A model generated the notes under the pieces. That model was not told where the DNA came from and ran no database searches. It saw nothing but the letters and a program-made list of their open reading frames with translations. Made by a program: the position numbers and the translations under genes. 33,566 bases of DNA, taken from the NCBI GenBank assembly GCA_900315125.1, contig OMXT01000043.1:1-33566 (forward strand), read 5' to 3'. This document shows, piece after piece, positions 1 through 7,427 of the stretch (positions are counted from its first letter, which is position 1; every line of letters starts with the position of its first letter). Origin of the DNA: an uncultured Eubacteriales bacterium (GTDB taxonomy: Bacteria > Bacillota > Clostridia > Peptostreptococcales > Anaerovoracaceae).

Positions 1-80
1 GTTTCCGTGGCAACGCCGCAAGCGGATTCGCGAAAACCCATGATCTCGCCGTTTGAATGGCCGCATCGCCACGGGATCCG

Positions 81-109
81 ATAATTCTCTAGAGCAGCCC
101 CTCTGTCAA
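81..109 (-). promoter_or_regulatory. Possible leftward promoter for a gene off the left edge
   Basis: On the minus strand a perfect TTGACA (109-104) is followed after 17 bases by AATTAT (86-81), a 4/6 match to the -10 consensus. An ATG at 41-39 opens a frame that runs off the window edge (MGFRESACG...), but no good ribosome binding site precedes it and I do not recognise the protein. The promoter is plausible; the partial gene is only a possibility. Confidence 0.35.
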
Positions 110-160
110 CCCTTGAACTGTAACGCGTCATGTCCGTCAGACCGGGATAAGTTTTCGCTT

Positions 161-340
161 TCAGTCCTTCTTCAGCACCTCCGGCACTGCCACATCATCG
201 GTAATAATACGCATATTTCCCTCATCGTTCGCTTCGGGCTGGTCGATCTCCGGCTCGTCAGAATTGATGCGGATCTCCGGAATCGCGCTGGTTTCACCGA
301 AATCAAAATGAGGTTTCCTGTGTTTCTTTTTGTCTGTCAT
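161..340 (-). CDS. Small acidic protein of unknown function, 59 aa
   Basis: The ATG at 340 is chosen because GAAGGAG lies 10 bases upstream; a GTG at 349 is also in frame but touches the Shine-Dalgarno and is unlikely. The protein is hydrophilic, with a basic N-terminus (TDKKKHRKPHFDFG) and a strongly acidic middle (NSDEPEIDQPEANDEG), with no signal peptide and no membrane segment, so it is probably cytoplasmic and perhaps partly disordered. It follows the GltS-type permease by 29 bases on the same strand and is the last recognisable gene of the leftward gene set. I do not recognise the family. A role as a small partner of the permease is speculation from position alone. Confidence 0.6.
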   Translation of the reverse strand: MTDKKKHRKPHFDFGETSAIPEIRINSDEPEIDQPEANDEGNMRIITDDVAVPEVLKKD

Positions 341-369
341 GTCTCTCACGCTCCTTCATTAATACAGTC

Positions 370-1542
370 TCAGTGCAGGAAGTTTATAAAGAATGTTACC
401 GTCAGGCTGTTCAGGAAATCGGCGAACATGCTCCCGACGATGGGCACCAGCAGGTAAGCCTTGACGGAGGGAACATACTTGGCTGTGATCGCCTGCATGT
501 TAGCCATGGCGTTGGGCGTAGCGCCCATGCCGAATCCGCAGATACCGGCTGTGAGGACCGCCGCGTCGTAATCGTGACCCATAACATTGAAGACCACGTA
601 GCGGGCAAAGATATACATAAATATCGTCTGTCCCAGAAGCAGTACAAACAGCGGAAGTGCCAGATCCGCAAGCTGCCAGAGCTTGAGCGTGATCATGGCG
701 ATGCCGAGGAAGAGGGACAGACAGATGCCGCCCAGGTCGTTGATCTCGCCCATGTGGATCTGGAAGGCGCCGGTATATTCACTGATATTCCTCATGATTG
801 CCGCGATGATCATGGCTCCGATATACACCGGGAATGTCATGCCTGTCATAGACAGGAAATAGGAGACCACCGTACCCAGTCCGGCTGCAATCGCCAGCTG
901 ATACATAGCCGGCGCGTACATGGAAACGGAACGATGATGCTTCTCTTCCTCCTCTACAAGCAAAGTGTCGTCCTCCGGGACCGCTGTCTTCACCAGATCC
1001 TTCTTCATGATCAGGCGGTTGGAAATCGGGCCGCCCATGAGGGAACCTGCAATCAGACCGAATGTAGCGGCTGCTGTCGCCAGTGTCGTCGCTCCCGTAA
1101 CGTTCATATCCTCCAGCAGAGGTCCGAACGCGCCCGCCGTGCCGTGGCCGCCGATCATAGGAATGGAGCCTGTGCACATACCGATCAGCGGATCGATGCC
1201 CAGTACTTTGGACAGCCCTGTGGCAAGGCCGTTCTGGCAGACGATCAGGACAAACACTGCGATCAGGAAGATCAGCAGATCCTTGCCGCCGCTCTTCAGC
1301 ACCTTCATGTTCGCCTGGAATCCGACGGATGTAAAGAACAGCACCATGCACACGTTCTTGATGGTCTCATCAAACTCCAGGTCCATGATCCCTGCGACAT
1401 ATAATACGCATGTGATTATGGCAAAGACCAGTCCGCCGATGACCGGAGCTGGGATGCAGAAGGCCTCCAGGAAGTGGATGCGCCTGCGCAGATAAGCTCC
1501 GACGAAGAGAGCAACAACGGCCAGGGCCATAGTCTGGTACAT
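370..1542 (-). CDS. GltS-type sodium:glutamate symporter domain, in frame with the upstream TAXI gene
   Basis: A 390-residue polytopic membrane protein of the ESS/GltS family (Na+-coupled glutamate uptake in characterised members). The glycine-rich re-entrant signatures are visible as GSIPMIGGHGTAGAFG in the first half and AGICGFGMGATPNAMANM in the second, the inverted-repeat layout of the family; a charged cytoplasmic loop (EDDTLLVEEEEKHHRS) separates the halves. Length is close to the usual 400. The first ATG (1542) has no Shine-Dalgarno. The frame is open upstream to the TAG of the TAXI gene at 1630-1632, adding 29 residues (KYYEKEGI...SRIYSLD). This suggests that the protein arises by fusion, read-through or re-initiation from the TAXI reading frame. 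Substrate is inferred from family; it could carry another acidic amino acid or carboxylate. Confidence 0.85.
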   Translation of the reverse strand: MYQTMALAVVALFVGAYLRRRIHFLEAFCIPAPVIGGLVFAIITCVLYVAGIMDLEFDETIKNVCMVLFFTSVGFQANMKVLKSGGKDLLIFLIAVFVLIVCQNGLATGLSKVLGIDPLIGMCTGSIPMIGGHGTAGAFGPLLEDMNVTGATTLATAAATFGLIAGSLMGGPISNRLIMKKDLVKTAVPEDDTLLVEEEEKHHRSVSMYAPAMYQLAIAAGLGTVVSYFLSMTGMTFPVYIGAMIIAAIMRNISEYTGAFQIHMGEINDLGGICLSLFLGIAMITLKLWQLADLALPLFVLLLGQTIFMYIFARYVVFNVMGHDYDAAVLTAGICGFGMGATPNAMANMQAITAKYVPSVKAYLLVPIVGSMFADFLNSLTVTFFINFLH

Positions 1543-1629
1543 GTCCAGGCTGTAGATCCGGCTGCCGTTCTCTGAACGCGCGGGTTCATCCCCGGCGGAT
1601 ACCGTAATGCCTTCCTTCTCGTAATATTT

Positions 1630-2562
1630 CTACGCCGCCTTGGCAAAGGGCGCGGCGATCCCTGACGATGCGTACTTCGGCGTCATTTCATCGGTCTGAG
1701 CAGTTAGCGTCTGCAGTTTATCGCTGTTCTTAAACAGACTGGTGATCACCGCAGTGACCGCATCGGGGTCTGTATCGGTATTGGTGACGAGCACTGCCTT
1801 GATGCCGATCGTCTGAATATCGTCGGTCTGGCCTTTGTACGTGCCCGCAGGAATCTCAGCCACGCTGTAGCCGTCATATTTCTGCTGGATCTGGGAAAGA
1901 GAACGTTTATCCAGGGAAACCAGCCGGATGTCCATATCCTCCGCAAGCTCAGAAACCGCAGTTGTGGGTGCTGACGCCGTACAGAAGAAGGCGTCGATCT
2001 TTCCCCTCTTCAGCGCACTGGCAGATGCGTCAAAGGACAGATTGACCGATTCAATATCCTTAGCTGACAGACCATAAGTCGCCAGGATCTGCTCCGCGTT
2101 GCTCTGGACGCCTGATTCCTTCGATCCAATAGAAACCCGCTTCCCCTTCAGGTCGCTCACCGTCCTGATGTCAGAGTTCTTCGCCGCAACGATCTGGCAG
2201 GACTCGGTGTACAGTCCGGCAATTGCTCGAATCTCCGCAAGGGGTCCATCCTCAGAAAACTCACCGGTGCCCTCCACCGCGTCCTTCAGCGTATCATTCT
2301 GTACGATAGCCAGATCTGCCAGACCGTTGGAAAGCAGCCGCAGGTTAGACGCGGAACCAGCCGTAGACTGGACATGAACGGAACCGGCCGCCTTCTCATC
2401 CGCGAGAATCTTCTTTAGTTCTTTTCCATACTTGTAGTAAGTACCTCCTTTTCCCCCGGTACCCAAGGTCAGCTCATCGCCGGACGAATCCCCGCAGCCA
2501 GCCAGACTAAAGTCGGCGAGACAAACGATCAGAATGAGCAGCATCAGTTTCTTTCTGTTCAA
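1630..2562 (-). CDS. TAXI-family solute-binding lipoprotein, cut by an in-frame TAG
   Basis: Periplasmic-type binding protein of the TAXI family, here an exported lipoprotein. The start is taken as TTG at 2562 because AAAGGAG lies 8 bases upstream, giving MNRKKLMLL, a hydrophobic signal and the lipobox SLAGC. Family motifs follow: LGTGGKGGTYYKYG near the N-terminus, QSTAGSASNLRLL, the LADLAIVQND strand and DLKGKRVSIGSKESG. The reading ends ...SGIAAPFAKAA then TAG; the next codons read KYYEKEGI, which is what the C-terminus of TAXI proteins normally looks like. The stop therefore falls where the family continues, and the same frame then enters the GltS permease. TAXI proteins usually work with TRAP membrane subunits of the fused 4TM-12TM type; none is here, so the GltS protein is the likely partner. 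About 220 bases separate it from the LUD gene. Confidence 0.85.
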   Translation of the reverse strand: MNRKKLMLLILIVCLADFSLAGCGDSSGDELTLGTGGKGGTYYKYGKELKKILADEKAAGSVHVQSTAGSASNLRLLSNGLADLAIVQNDTLKDAVEGTGEFSEDGPLAEIRAIAGLYTESCQIVAAKNSDIRTVSDLKGKRVSIGSKESGVQSNAEQILATYGLSAKDIESVNLSFDASASALKRGKIDAFFCTASAPTTAVSELAEDMDIRLVSLDKRSLSQIQQKYDGYSVAEIPAGTYKGQTDDIQTIGIKAVLVTNTDTDPDAVTAVITSLFKNSDKLQTLTAQTDEMTPKYASSGIAAPFAKAA

Positions 2563-2783
2563 ACCCCTGTTCTCCTTTCTCTCAGCACAAACCATGCTTG
2601 TCGAGTTCGTTCCTCCCTATCGCCGGAAAATCCCCTGTGTACCAGCCAGTTGTACTTCAAAAAGACCACAGGAATCCAGACCGTCCCGTGATCTCCCAGG
2701 AATTTTCCAGAGCCTGTACCAGCCCTGCGTATACCGTACTTACTCTAACCCAATTTTATCATCAAATGACCGCCTGTGCCATA

Positions 2784-3512
2784 TCAGAATCCCAATTCTT
2801 CTCCAATCAATATCACATGGAAATCCGACTCGATCGGTGCCCTGTGGATTATCGTCGTGATGTTGCATATCCTCTCTGGTGAATTGCAGGATGGGCAGGT
2901 GCCAGACTTAACTGCTGCACACTCATCGCTGTATTTTATATTATCCATCGGAGCAGCAATAAAGTGTATCCGCGCCCGGGCAGCCTGTTCATCAGGTACC
3001 AGCTTGTTGATACCTGCCACAACGATGATCCGGTCTGCTCCATATAAGCTTCCGGCGATCCTGTTGCCTACTCCGTCAACATTCACTATTTCCCCTTCCA
3101 TAGTGATTGCATTTGCGCCGAGTACAAAGACATTGCTTGTCAGGTAATCCGCCAGGATCTGCCTCGCCTCCTCCCGGGTCTGCGCTTTAATGTATCCATA
3201 GGAATCACTGTGGTAACTGTGGAGATTCAATGCCGCGATATTAGGAATGGCGTAGCAGTTTTTCGCCTCCAGATCATCATCAAGATCCATGGCATAAACC
3301 GTATGAGAGTCGCCCACACCTACTGTAGAGCCATCCGGTATAAGTGAAAGAAGATAAGTTTTGGCTTCAGAAAGTTCCGGAAAATATTCCGCCTTGAACC
3401 CGTTTCTGCGCAGCCGCATCACTGCGCTCTTCCCCTTTTTATCACGAAACTCCCGGCGGATAGCTTCCACATCGTATTGTGCATCTCTTATTTTGAAATT
3501 CTTCTTTCTCAT
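2784..3512 (-). CDS. LUD-domain (LutC/DUF162-like) protein
   Basis: A 242-residue protein of the LUD/DUF162 family, whose characterised members (LutB/LutC) take part in L-lactate oxidation. The start at 3512 is chosen because GGGAG precedes the ATG by 7 bases; a longer reading to 3578 has no such site. Visible family features are the SEAKTYLLSLIPDGSTVGVGDS segment, FVLGANAITMEGEIVNVDGVGNRIA, and YGADRIIVVAGINKLV. A C-terminal CPSC...C cysteine group resembles the end of stand-alone LUD proteins rather than the ferredoxin-fused LutB. There is no LutA or LutB neighbour, so lactate oxidation cannot be inferred. It follows a hairpin terminator after dctP and precedes the TAXI gene. Confidence 0.8.
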   Translation of the reverse strand: MRKKNFKIRDAQYDVEAIRREFRDKKGKSAVMRLRRNGFKAEYFPELSEAKTYLLSLIPDGSTVGVGDSHTVYAMDLDDDLEAKNCYAIPNIAALNLHSYHSDSYGYIKAQTREEARQILADYLTSNVFVLGANAITMEGEIVNVDGVGNRIAGSLYGADRIIVVAGINKLVPDEQAARARIHFIAAPMDNIKYSDECAAVKSGTCPSCNSPERICNITTIIHRAPIESDFHVILIGEELGF

Positions 3513-3554
3513 CACTTTTCTCCCTCTGGGTAAGACATACCCTGTCATGCATAT

Positions 3555-3599
3555 AAAAACATATGGCCTGTACCACAACTTTACAGTGCGATACAGGCC
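3555..3599 (-). terminator. Intrinsic terminator or attenuator after dctP
   Basis: Minus-strand inverted repeat GGCCTGTA (3599-3592) and TACAGGCC (3572-3565) with a 19-base loop that itself can pair CAC with GTG, followed five bases later by a run of five T (3559-3555). It sits 24 bases after the dctP stop and would lower expression of the LUD, TAXI and GltS genes relative to the TRAP genes. Confidence 0.65.
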
Positions 3600-3623
3600 T
3601 AAGCGTTATTTCAGTAAATACAG

Positions 3624-4706
3624 TTATTTATTCTCGTGATCAATATCTTCCTGAAGCAGGTCAAGGAACTTCTGTCCGTCTTCACCGGCATCCTTCAGGT
3701 AAACCTTTTTCGCCTTTTCGCCGGCAGTCTTTGCCCATGTATTGATCTGGTCATCGGACATTTCTATGATCTTCATGTCCGGCTTTGCCTTCTTGATTGT
3801 CTCAAGCGCTTCTTTATCTGTCTTGTCGCGGTCTTTGATCGCCTCAGCATTCGTCTTGTTAAATACTTCCTGAATCTTTTCTTTGTCGCTGTCAGACAGG
3901 CTCTTCCAAAGTGACGGGCTGACGCAGCTTACATCCAGTACACACTCATGATGGGTAAGGAGCATGTATTTCTGTACTTCATAATATTTGTTGGCTGCAA
4001 TGATCGAAGGCGGATTCATCTGGCCGTCAACAGTACCTAACTGTAGTCCGCTGTAAATCTCACTGTAATCCAGTGTCTGCGCAGAAGCGCCGAATCCTTC
4101 CGCGTTAGCTACATCGATGGAAGAATTCATAGCACGGATCTTCTGACCCTTCAGGCTGCTCATGTCTGTGGTGAGTTTCTTGTTACTGGTGATGCAGCTG
4201 TAGGATTCCGGATACCATGCAAGGGCCTGATAACCCTTGTCAGCCAGAAGACCATTGAGGTACTTGATTGCCTTGCCGTCCTGAACAACATATGTCAGTT
4301 TATCAGAATCCTGAGGGAGGATATAGTTTATTCCAAGTCCTTCTGCTGCAGGTACGGAAGATCCCAGCTCGAGGAAGAGGAACTGTGCGAACTCCACGCC
4401 GTCATCGTGAACAAGCTCCATGCGCTGTGATTCGTTTCCGAGCTTGGCATTGCCGGAGAGCTTCAGCGTAACATTCGGGAATTCCGCTTCCATATTCTTC
4501 TTGAGCAGTTTGGCATACTGGTCGATCGCATCTCCATTACGTCCGGTGTGAGCGTATGTCCAGGTAATATCTCCCTGATCTGCTATACTCTTTGCGTCCG
4601 ATGAACCTGAACTGGAACTGCTGCTGCTCGAAGAACTTCCGCAGGCAGCCAGGACCAGAGCCATAGAAAGAATCAATCCAACTACTAATAAAACCTTCTT
4701 CTTCAT
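3624..4706 (-). CDS. dctP: TRAP transporter solute-binding lipoprotein (DctP family)
   Basis: Extracellular receptor of the TRAP transporter. The ATG at 4706 is preceded by GGAGG with 8-base spacing and gives MKKKVLLVVGLIL, a signal peptide ending in the lipobox LAAC. After the lipid-anchored Cys comes a linker of ten consecutive serines. The mature part has the DctP pattern: ITWTYAHTGRNGDAIDQYAKLLKKNMEAE at the N-terminus, LKGQKIRAMNS containing the conserved substrate-binding Arg of the family, and SEIYSGLQLGTVDGQMNP. It is the last of three TRAP genes (dctQ, dctM, dctP in transcription order). The ligand is unknown: most DctP proteins bind organic acids, and the enzyme genes upstream suggest a nitrogen-bearing carboxylate. 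Family assignment is firm; substrate is inference. Confidence 0.92.
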   Translation of the reverse strand: MKKKVLLVVGLILSMALVLAACGSSSSSSSSSSGSSDAKSIADQGDITWTYAHTGRNGDAIDQYAKLLKKNMEAEFPNVTLKLSGNAKLGNESQRMELVHDDGVEFAQFLFLELGSSVPAAEGLGINYILPQDSDKLTYVVQDGKAIKYLNGLLADKGYQALAWYPESYSCITSNKKLTTDMSSLKGQKIRAMNSSIDVANAEGFGASAQTLDYSEIYSGLQLGTVDGQMNPPSIIAANKYYEVQKYMLLTHHECVLDVSCVSPSLWKSLSDSDKEKIQEVFNKTNAEAIKDRDKTDKEALETIKKAKPDMKIIEMSDDQINTWAKTAGEKAKKVYLKDAGEDGQKFLDLLQEDIDHENK

Positions 4707-4755
4707 CTTTCTGTCCTCCATGTGATAACAACTTGACTTAAGATATAACGTAATC

Positions 4756-6030
4756 TCAACGATAAATTAACGCAAGATCCGGAAATACAATATATATAAC
4801 CGAAATGATCAGCAAAATGATTAAATAGGGCGGCAGTCCCTTAATGATGTCAACATAGGACCTCTTGAATGCCGCGCATGCAACAAAGATATTCGAGCCG
4901 AAGGGCGGAGTGATGAATCCAATTGCCGACTGAAGACATACCAGGACGCCGACATAAATCGGATCCATTCCCATAGCGGTTGCCATGGGGAATACCAGAG
5001 GCACAAGCAGAATCATCGCAACGATCTGGTCCATCAGCATACATGCGATCCAGAAAGCAACCGAAATAAGGATAGCCATGCCAAGAGGCGTTGAAATATG
5101 CTTCAAAGCAATCTCTGTTACTGCAGTCGGAATATCGAAATATCCGAGAACCCATGAGAATCCCTGGCCAAGTCCAATCAGGATGAAGATGGCACTTGTC
5201 ATGATTCCGCTGCTCTCCGTAATGGAGAATAGATCCCTGATCTTTACCGTTCTGTAGATAAGCATCTCGCAGATCATAGCATAGATTACGGAAGCTGCCG
5301 CTGCTTCTGTCGGCGTAAATATTCCGGAATAAATGCCGCCTACAATCAGAACAGGAAAACCCAATGCCAGAATAGACTTCTTGAAGACCTTCCATCTTCC
5401 CGGCCAGTCGACACGCTCGCTTCTCGAGATATCATGTTTTCTGGCATAGATGTAATTATATACCGAGAAGAACAGGAAACAGATGATCCCCGGAATGATC
5501 CCGGCGATAAACATCTCTCCTACGGAAGCGTTCGTCAGTACGCAGTACATGATCATGTTGATGCTGGGCGGAATCAATGTAGCGATGGTTGCGGAGCTGC
5601 AGATCAGCGCATCTGTATTCTGTGCATCATATCCGCTGGAAATCATCCGTGAACGGAGCGGTTTGCCTATTGCCACAACGGTGGCATTTCCGGAACCGGA
5701 AATCGCGCCGAAAACAGTACAGGCGCCGGCAACGGTGATGGCAAGTCCTCCGTAGAGATGTCCGCAGAAGGCTTTGATAAAATCCACAAGATGATTTGCC
5801 GTCATTCCATAACTCATAATATCCGCTGCAAGGATAAACATGGGTATGGCTACAAGAGTAAACGTGGATACCCCTGCTATATCCTGCTGGACCAGAAACA
5901 TCATATTGAGGTTTGGATTCAGCGCAAAGATCATGCCCAGCGCTCCAAAAGTGAACGACGCAATCATCGGGAACCCCGCCAGAAGCAGGAGAAGCATGAT
6001 AATCAGCACAATTGCAATGCTTATACCCAT
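4756..6030 (-). CDS. dctM: TRAP transporter large permease (DctM)
   Basis: Polytopic membrane subunit that carries the ion-coupled transport step of the TRAP system. About twelve hydrophobic segments are seen over 424 residues, the normal size. Family features include FTFGALGMIFALN near the start, the MFILAADIMSYGMTANHLVDFIKAFCGHLYGGLA segment, GAISGSGNATVVAIGKPL, and FVPL-type C-terminal motif FITPPFGSNIFVACA. The ATG at 6030 is preferred: AAAGGAGG lies 10 bases upstream, whereas the GTG at 6039, which overlaps the dctQ stop, lies only one base from that site. It is translationally close-coupled to dctQ (5-base gap). Confidence 0.93.
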   Translation of the reverse strand: MGISIAIVLIIMLLLLLAGFPMIASFTFGALGMIFALNPNLNMMFLVQQDIAGVSTFTLVAIPMFILAADIMSYGMTANHLVDFIKAFCGHLYGGLAITVAGACTVFGAISGSGNATVVAIGKPLRSRMISSGYDAQNTDALICSSATIATLIPPSINMIMYCVLTNASVGEMFIAGIIPGIICFLFFSVYNYIYARKHDISRSERVDWPGRWKVFKKSILALGFPVLIVGGIYSGIFTPTEAAAASVIYAMICEMLIYRTVKIRDLFSITESSGIMTSAIFILIGLGQGFSWVLGYFDIPTAVTEIALKHISTPLGMAILISVAFWIACMLMDQIVAMILLVPLVFPMATAMGMDPIYVGVLVCLQSAIGFITPPFGSNIFVACAAFKRSYVDIIKGLPPYLIILLIISVIYIVFPDLALIYR

Positions 6031-6035
6031 GAGAG

Positions 6036-6587
6036 TCACGCCTCCTTTCCCTTTTCTGCCGTAATTTCATCCGTCTTGAGGAGCGGTTCACGGCCAACAT
6101 AAATTTTATCTTTCTGGCTTACGGTAAGAAGAAACAGGATGAGATACTCCAAAGCAAGAAGCAGCATCCCTGCGCCTACAATATAGTAACCTATTGATGT
6201 AGGGATTTTCATTACCTGGGTTACCCGCCCCTGTGCCTGGGCTGTCATCGCATATTCAAAACCGATATACGCCATATATCCTGCAAGTATGACCATGGCG
6301 ATATTGATCACCATGGACCATATCCGCTTGACGCTCCACTTTGCTCTGTCAAACAGATACGAAATCTTGATCTGGCCATCGCTCCTTGCCACCAGTGCGG
6401 CACACCCGAAGGTCACAAGCAGGATGCACTCATAGCAGACTTCCGAGGAAAATACAAGACTGCCATTAAATGCAAAACGAAGTACAACTTCAGCAAACAG
6501 CAGCACAGCCATAACGAGCATGCTTGCCACAATAACGGCTTTCATAATTATTTCTATAGCGCGGTCAATTGTTTTTAGTATTAGCAT
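6036..6587 (-). CDS. dctQ: TRAP transporter small permease (DctQ)
   Basis: A 183-residue membrane protein with four predicted helices: residues about 14-34, 48-66, 87-107 and 129-150. This is the DctQ layout. The ATG at 6587 follows GGGAG by 6 bases. The mid-protein segment VTFGCAALVARSDGQIKISYLFDRAKW matches the DctQ pattern in which a helix ends before a polar loop with conserved basic residues. The charged C-terminal tail (KTDEITAEKGKEA) is cytoplasmic. It lies between the racemase-family gene (53-base gap) and dctM. DctQ forms the membrane complex with DctM and is needed for transport in characterised systems. Confidence 0.9.
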   Translation of the reverse strand: MLILKTIDRAIEIIMKAVIVASMLVMAVLLFAEVVLRFAFNGSLVFSSEVCYECILLVTFGCAALVARSDGQIKISYLFDRAKWSVKRIWSMVINIAMVILAGYMAYIGFEYAMTAQAQGRVTQVMKIPTSIGYYIVGAGMLLLALEYLILFLLTVSQKDKIYVGREPLLKTDEITAEKGKEA

Positions 6588-6640
6588 TGAATTCTCCCGC
6601 TTTCATAGTTAGATGATTTCTATAAAGACAAACCGGCTGA

Positions 6641-7417
6641 TCATAGGTAATTAAACAGTGATCCATACCCCCTGATTTCACCCTGATAACCTATTTTTCT
6701 AAGAGCCGCAAATAAAGAAACCTGGTTGCTGGAAAGAATGGGGATCCCCAGTTTCTTTTCCAGCACATCGATGATCTCAATCGTTCTGGAGTTGGTGCAG
6801 CTGATAAATGTACCGTCGACATCCGGTGATTTATCGTACATTTCCAATACTGATTCTGCGAATCGCGCAGGGCTGACCCGTACGATCTCCGTATCTAATG
6901 CACATTGTTCGCCAATCAGGTTCTCCACAGTTACGCCTTTTGCTTCAACAAATTTCTTTTCTTCAACATTGACTGCGTCTTCATAAGGCGTCGCCATATT
7001 GATTTTCTTGCAGCCGGTACACTGAAGAGCCTGCAGGAGACCTGATGATGTTGTCGTGGCCGGGATTCCGCCAGCTGCATCCGATATGCGCTTTGCCAGC
7101 TTCTCATCCCACCCCGGACCTCCGAGGAAACTTCCTGCCGTACATGCAAACACGATAACGTCTACCTCGCAGGAAGCAAGCTGCTTTGCCAACTTTTCCA
7201 CTGCATTGGAATTCACCATATTCCAGATATCTTCCTTTTCTGCAGAATCGCCGTCTATAGAAATCCGAGCCACATGGAAGGATACATCATCGGGCAGAGC
7301 CATGTGCCACTCTTTTTCCAGAGACAGGCTGGAAGCGATGTATATAACGCCGATCTTCGCAGCCCATTCCGACCTTTTCCTTACTGCCGCAAGTTCCTTT
7401 TCTGTCAGTCTGGTCAT
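6641..7417 (-). CDS. Asp/Glu racemase superfamily enzyme (maleate isomerase / arylmalonate decarboxylase-like)
   Basis: A 258-residue enzyme with the two catalytic-cysteine motifs of the Asp/Glu racemase superfamily, VFACTAGSFLGG in the N-terminal half and FISCTNSRT in the C-terminal half. The overall pattern (IGVIYIASS...W, TTTSSGLLQAL, MATPYEDAVNVEEKKF, ILSSNQVSLFAALRKIGY) is that of the maleate cis-trans isomerase and arylmalonate decarboxylase branch, not the true amino acid racemases. The ATG at 7417, with AGAGG upstream, starts 10 bases after the stop of the ureohydrolase gene, so the two are surely cotranscribed. Reaction and substrate cannot be told from sequence; candidates are isomerisation, racemisation or decarboxylation of a small dicarboxylate or hydantoin-derived acid. 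Confidence 0.82.
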   Translation of the reverse strand: MTRLTEKELAAVRKRSEWAAKIGVIYIASSLSLEKEWHMALPDDVSFHVARISIDGDSAEKEDIWNMVNSNAVEKLAKQLASCEVDVIVFACTAGSFLGGPGWDEKLAKRISDAAGGIPATTTSSGLLQALQCTGCKKINMATPYEDAVNVEEKKFVEAKGVTVENLIGEQCALDTEIVRVSPARFAESVLEMYDKSPDVDGTFISCTNSRTIEIIDVLEKKLGIPILSSNQVSLFAALRKIGYQGEIRGYGSLFNYL

Positions 7418-7427
7418 ACCCTGCCTC

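Noticed and set aside
1-41. Partial gene starting at the ATG at 41 on the minus strand
   Set aside because: Only 13 codons are visible, there is no clear ribosome site, and the residues are not recognisable; only the upstream promoter is listed.
373-1404. Long plus-strand reading frame opposite the GltS gene
   Set aside because: It is composed of His, Arg, Gln and Asp typical of an antisense frame, has no ribosome site, and lies wholly over a clear membrane protein gene.
1630-1632. Pyrrolysine or other programmed reading of the TAG between TAXI and GltS as the default explanation
   Set aside because: TAG ends several normal genes here (RocB-like at 18928, macro-domain at 16163, cyclase at 29699, hexapeptide protein at 31549), so it is an ordinary stop in this genome. 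Occasional read-through remains possible.
2763-2781. TGGCAC on the minus strand just after the LUD gene as a second sigma-54 promoter
   Set aside because: The -24 half is perfect but the required GC ten bases later is CA, so the -12 element is missing.
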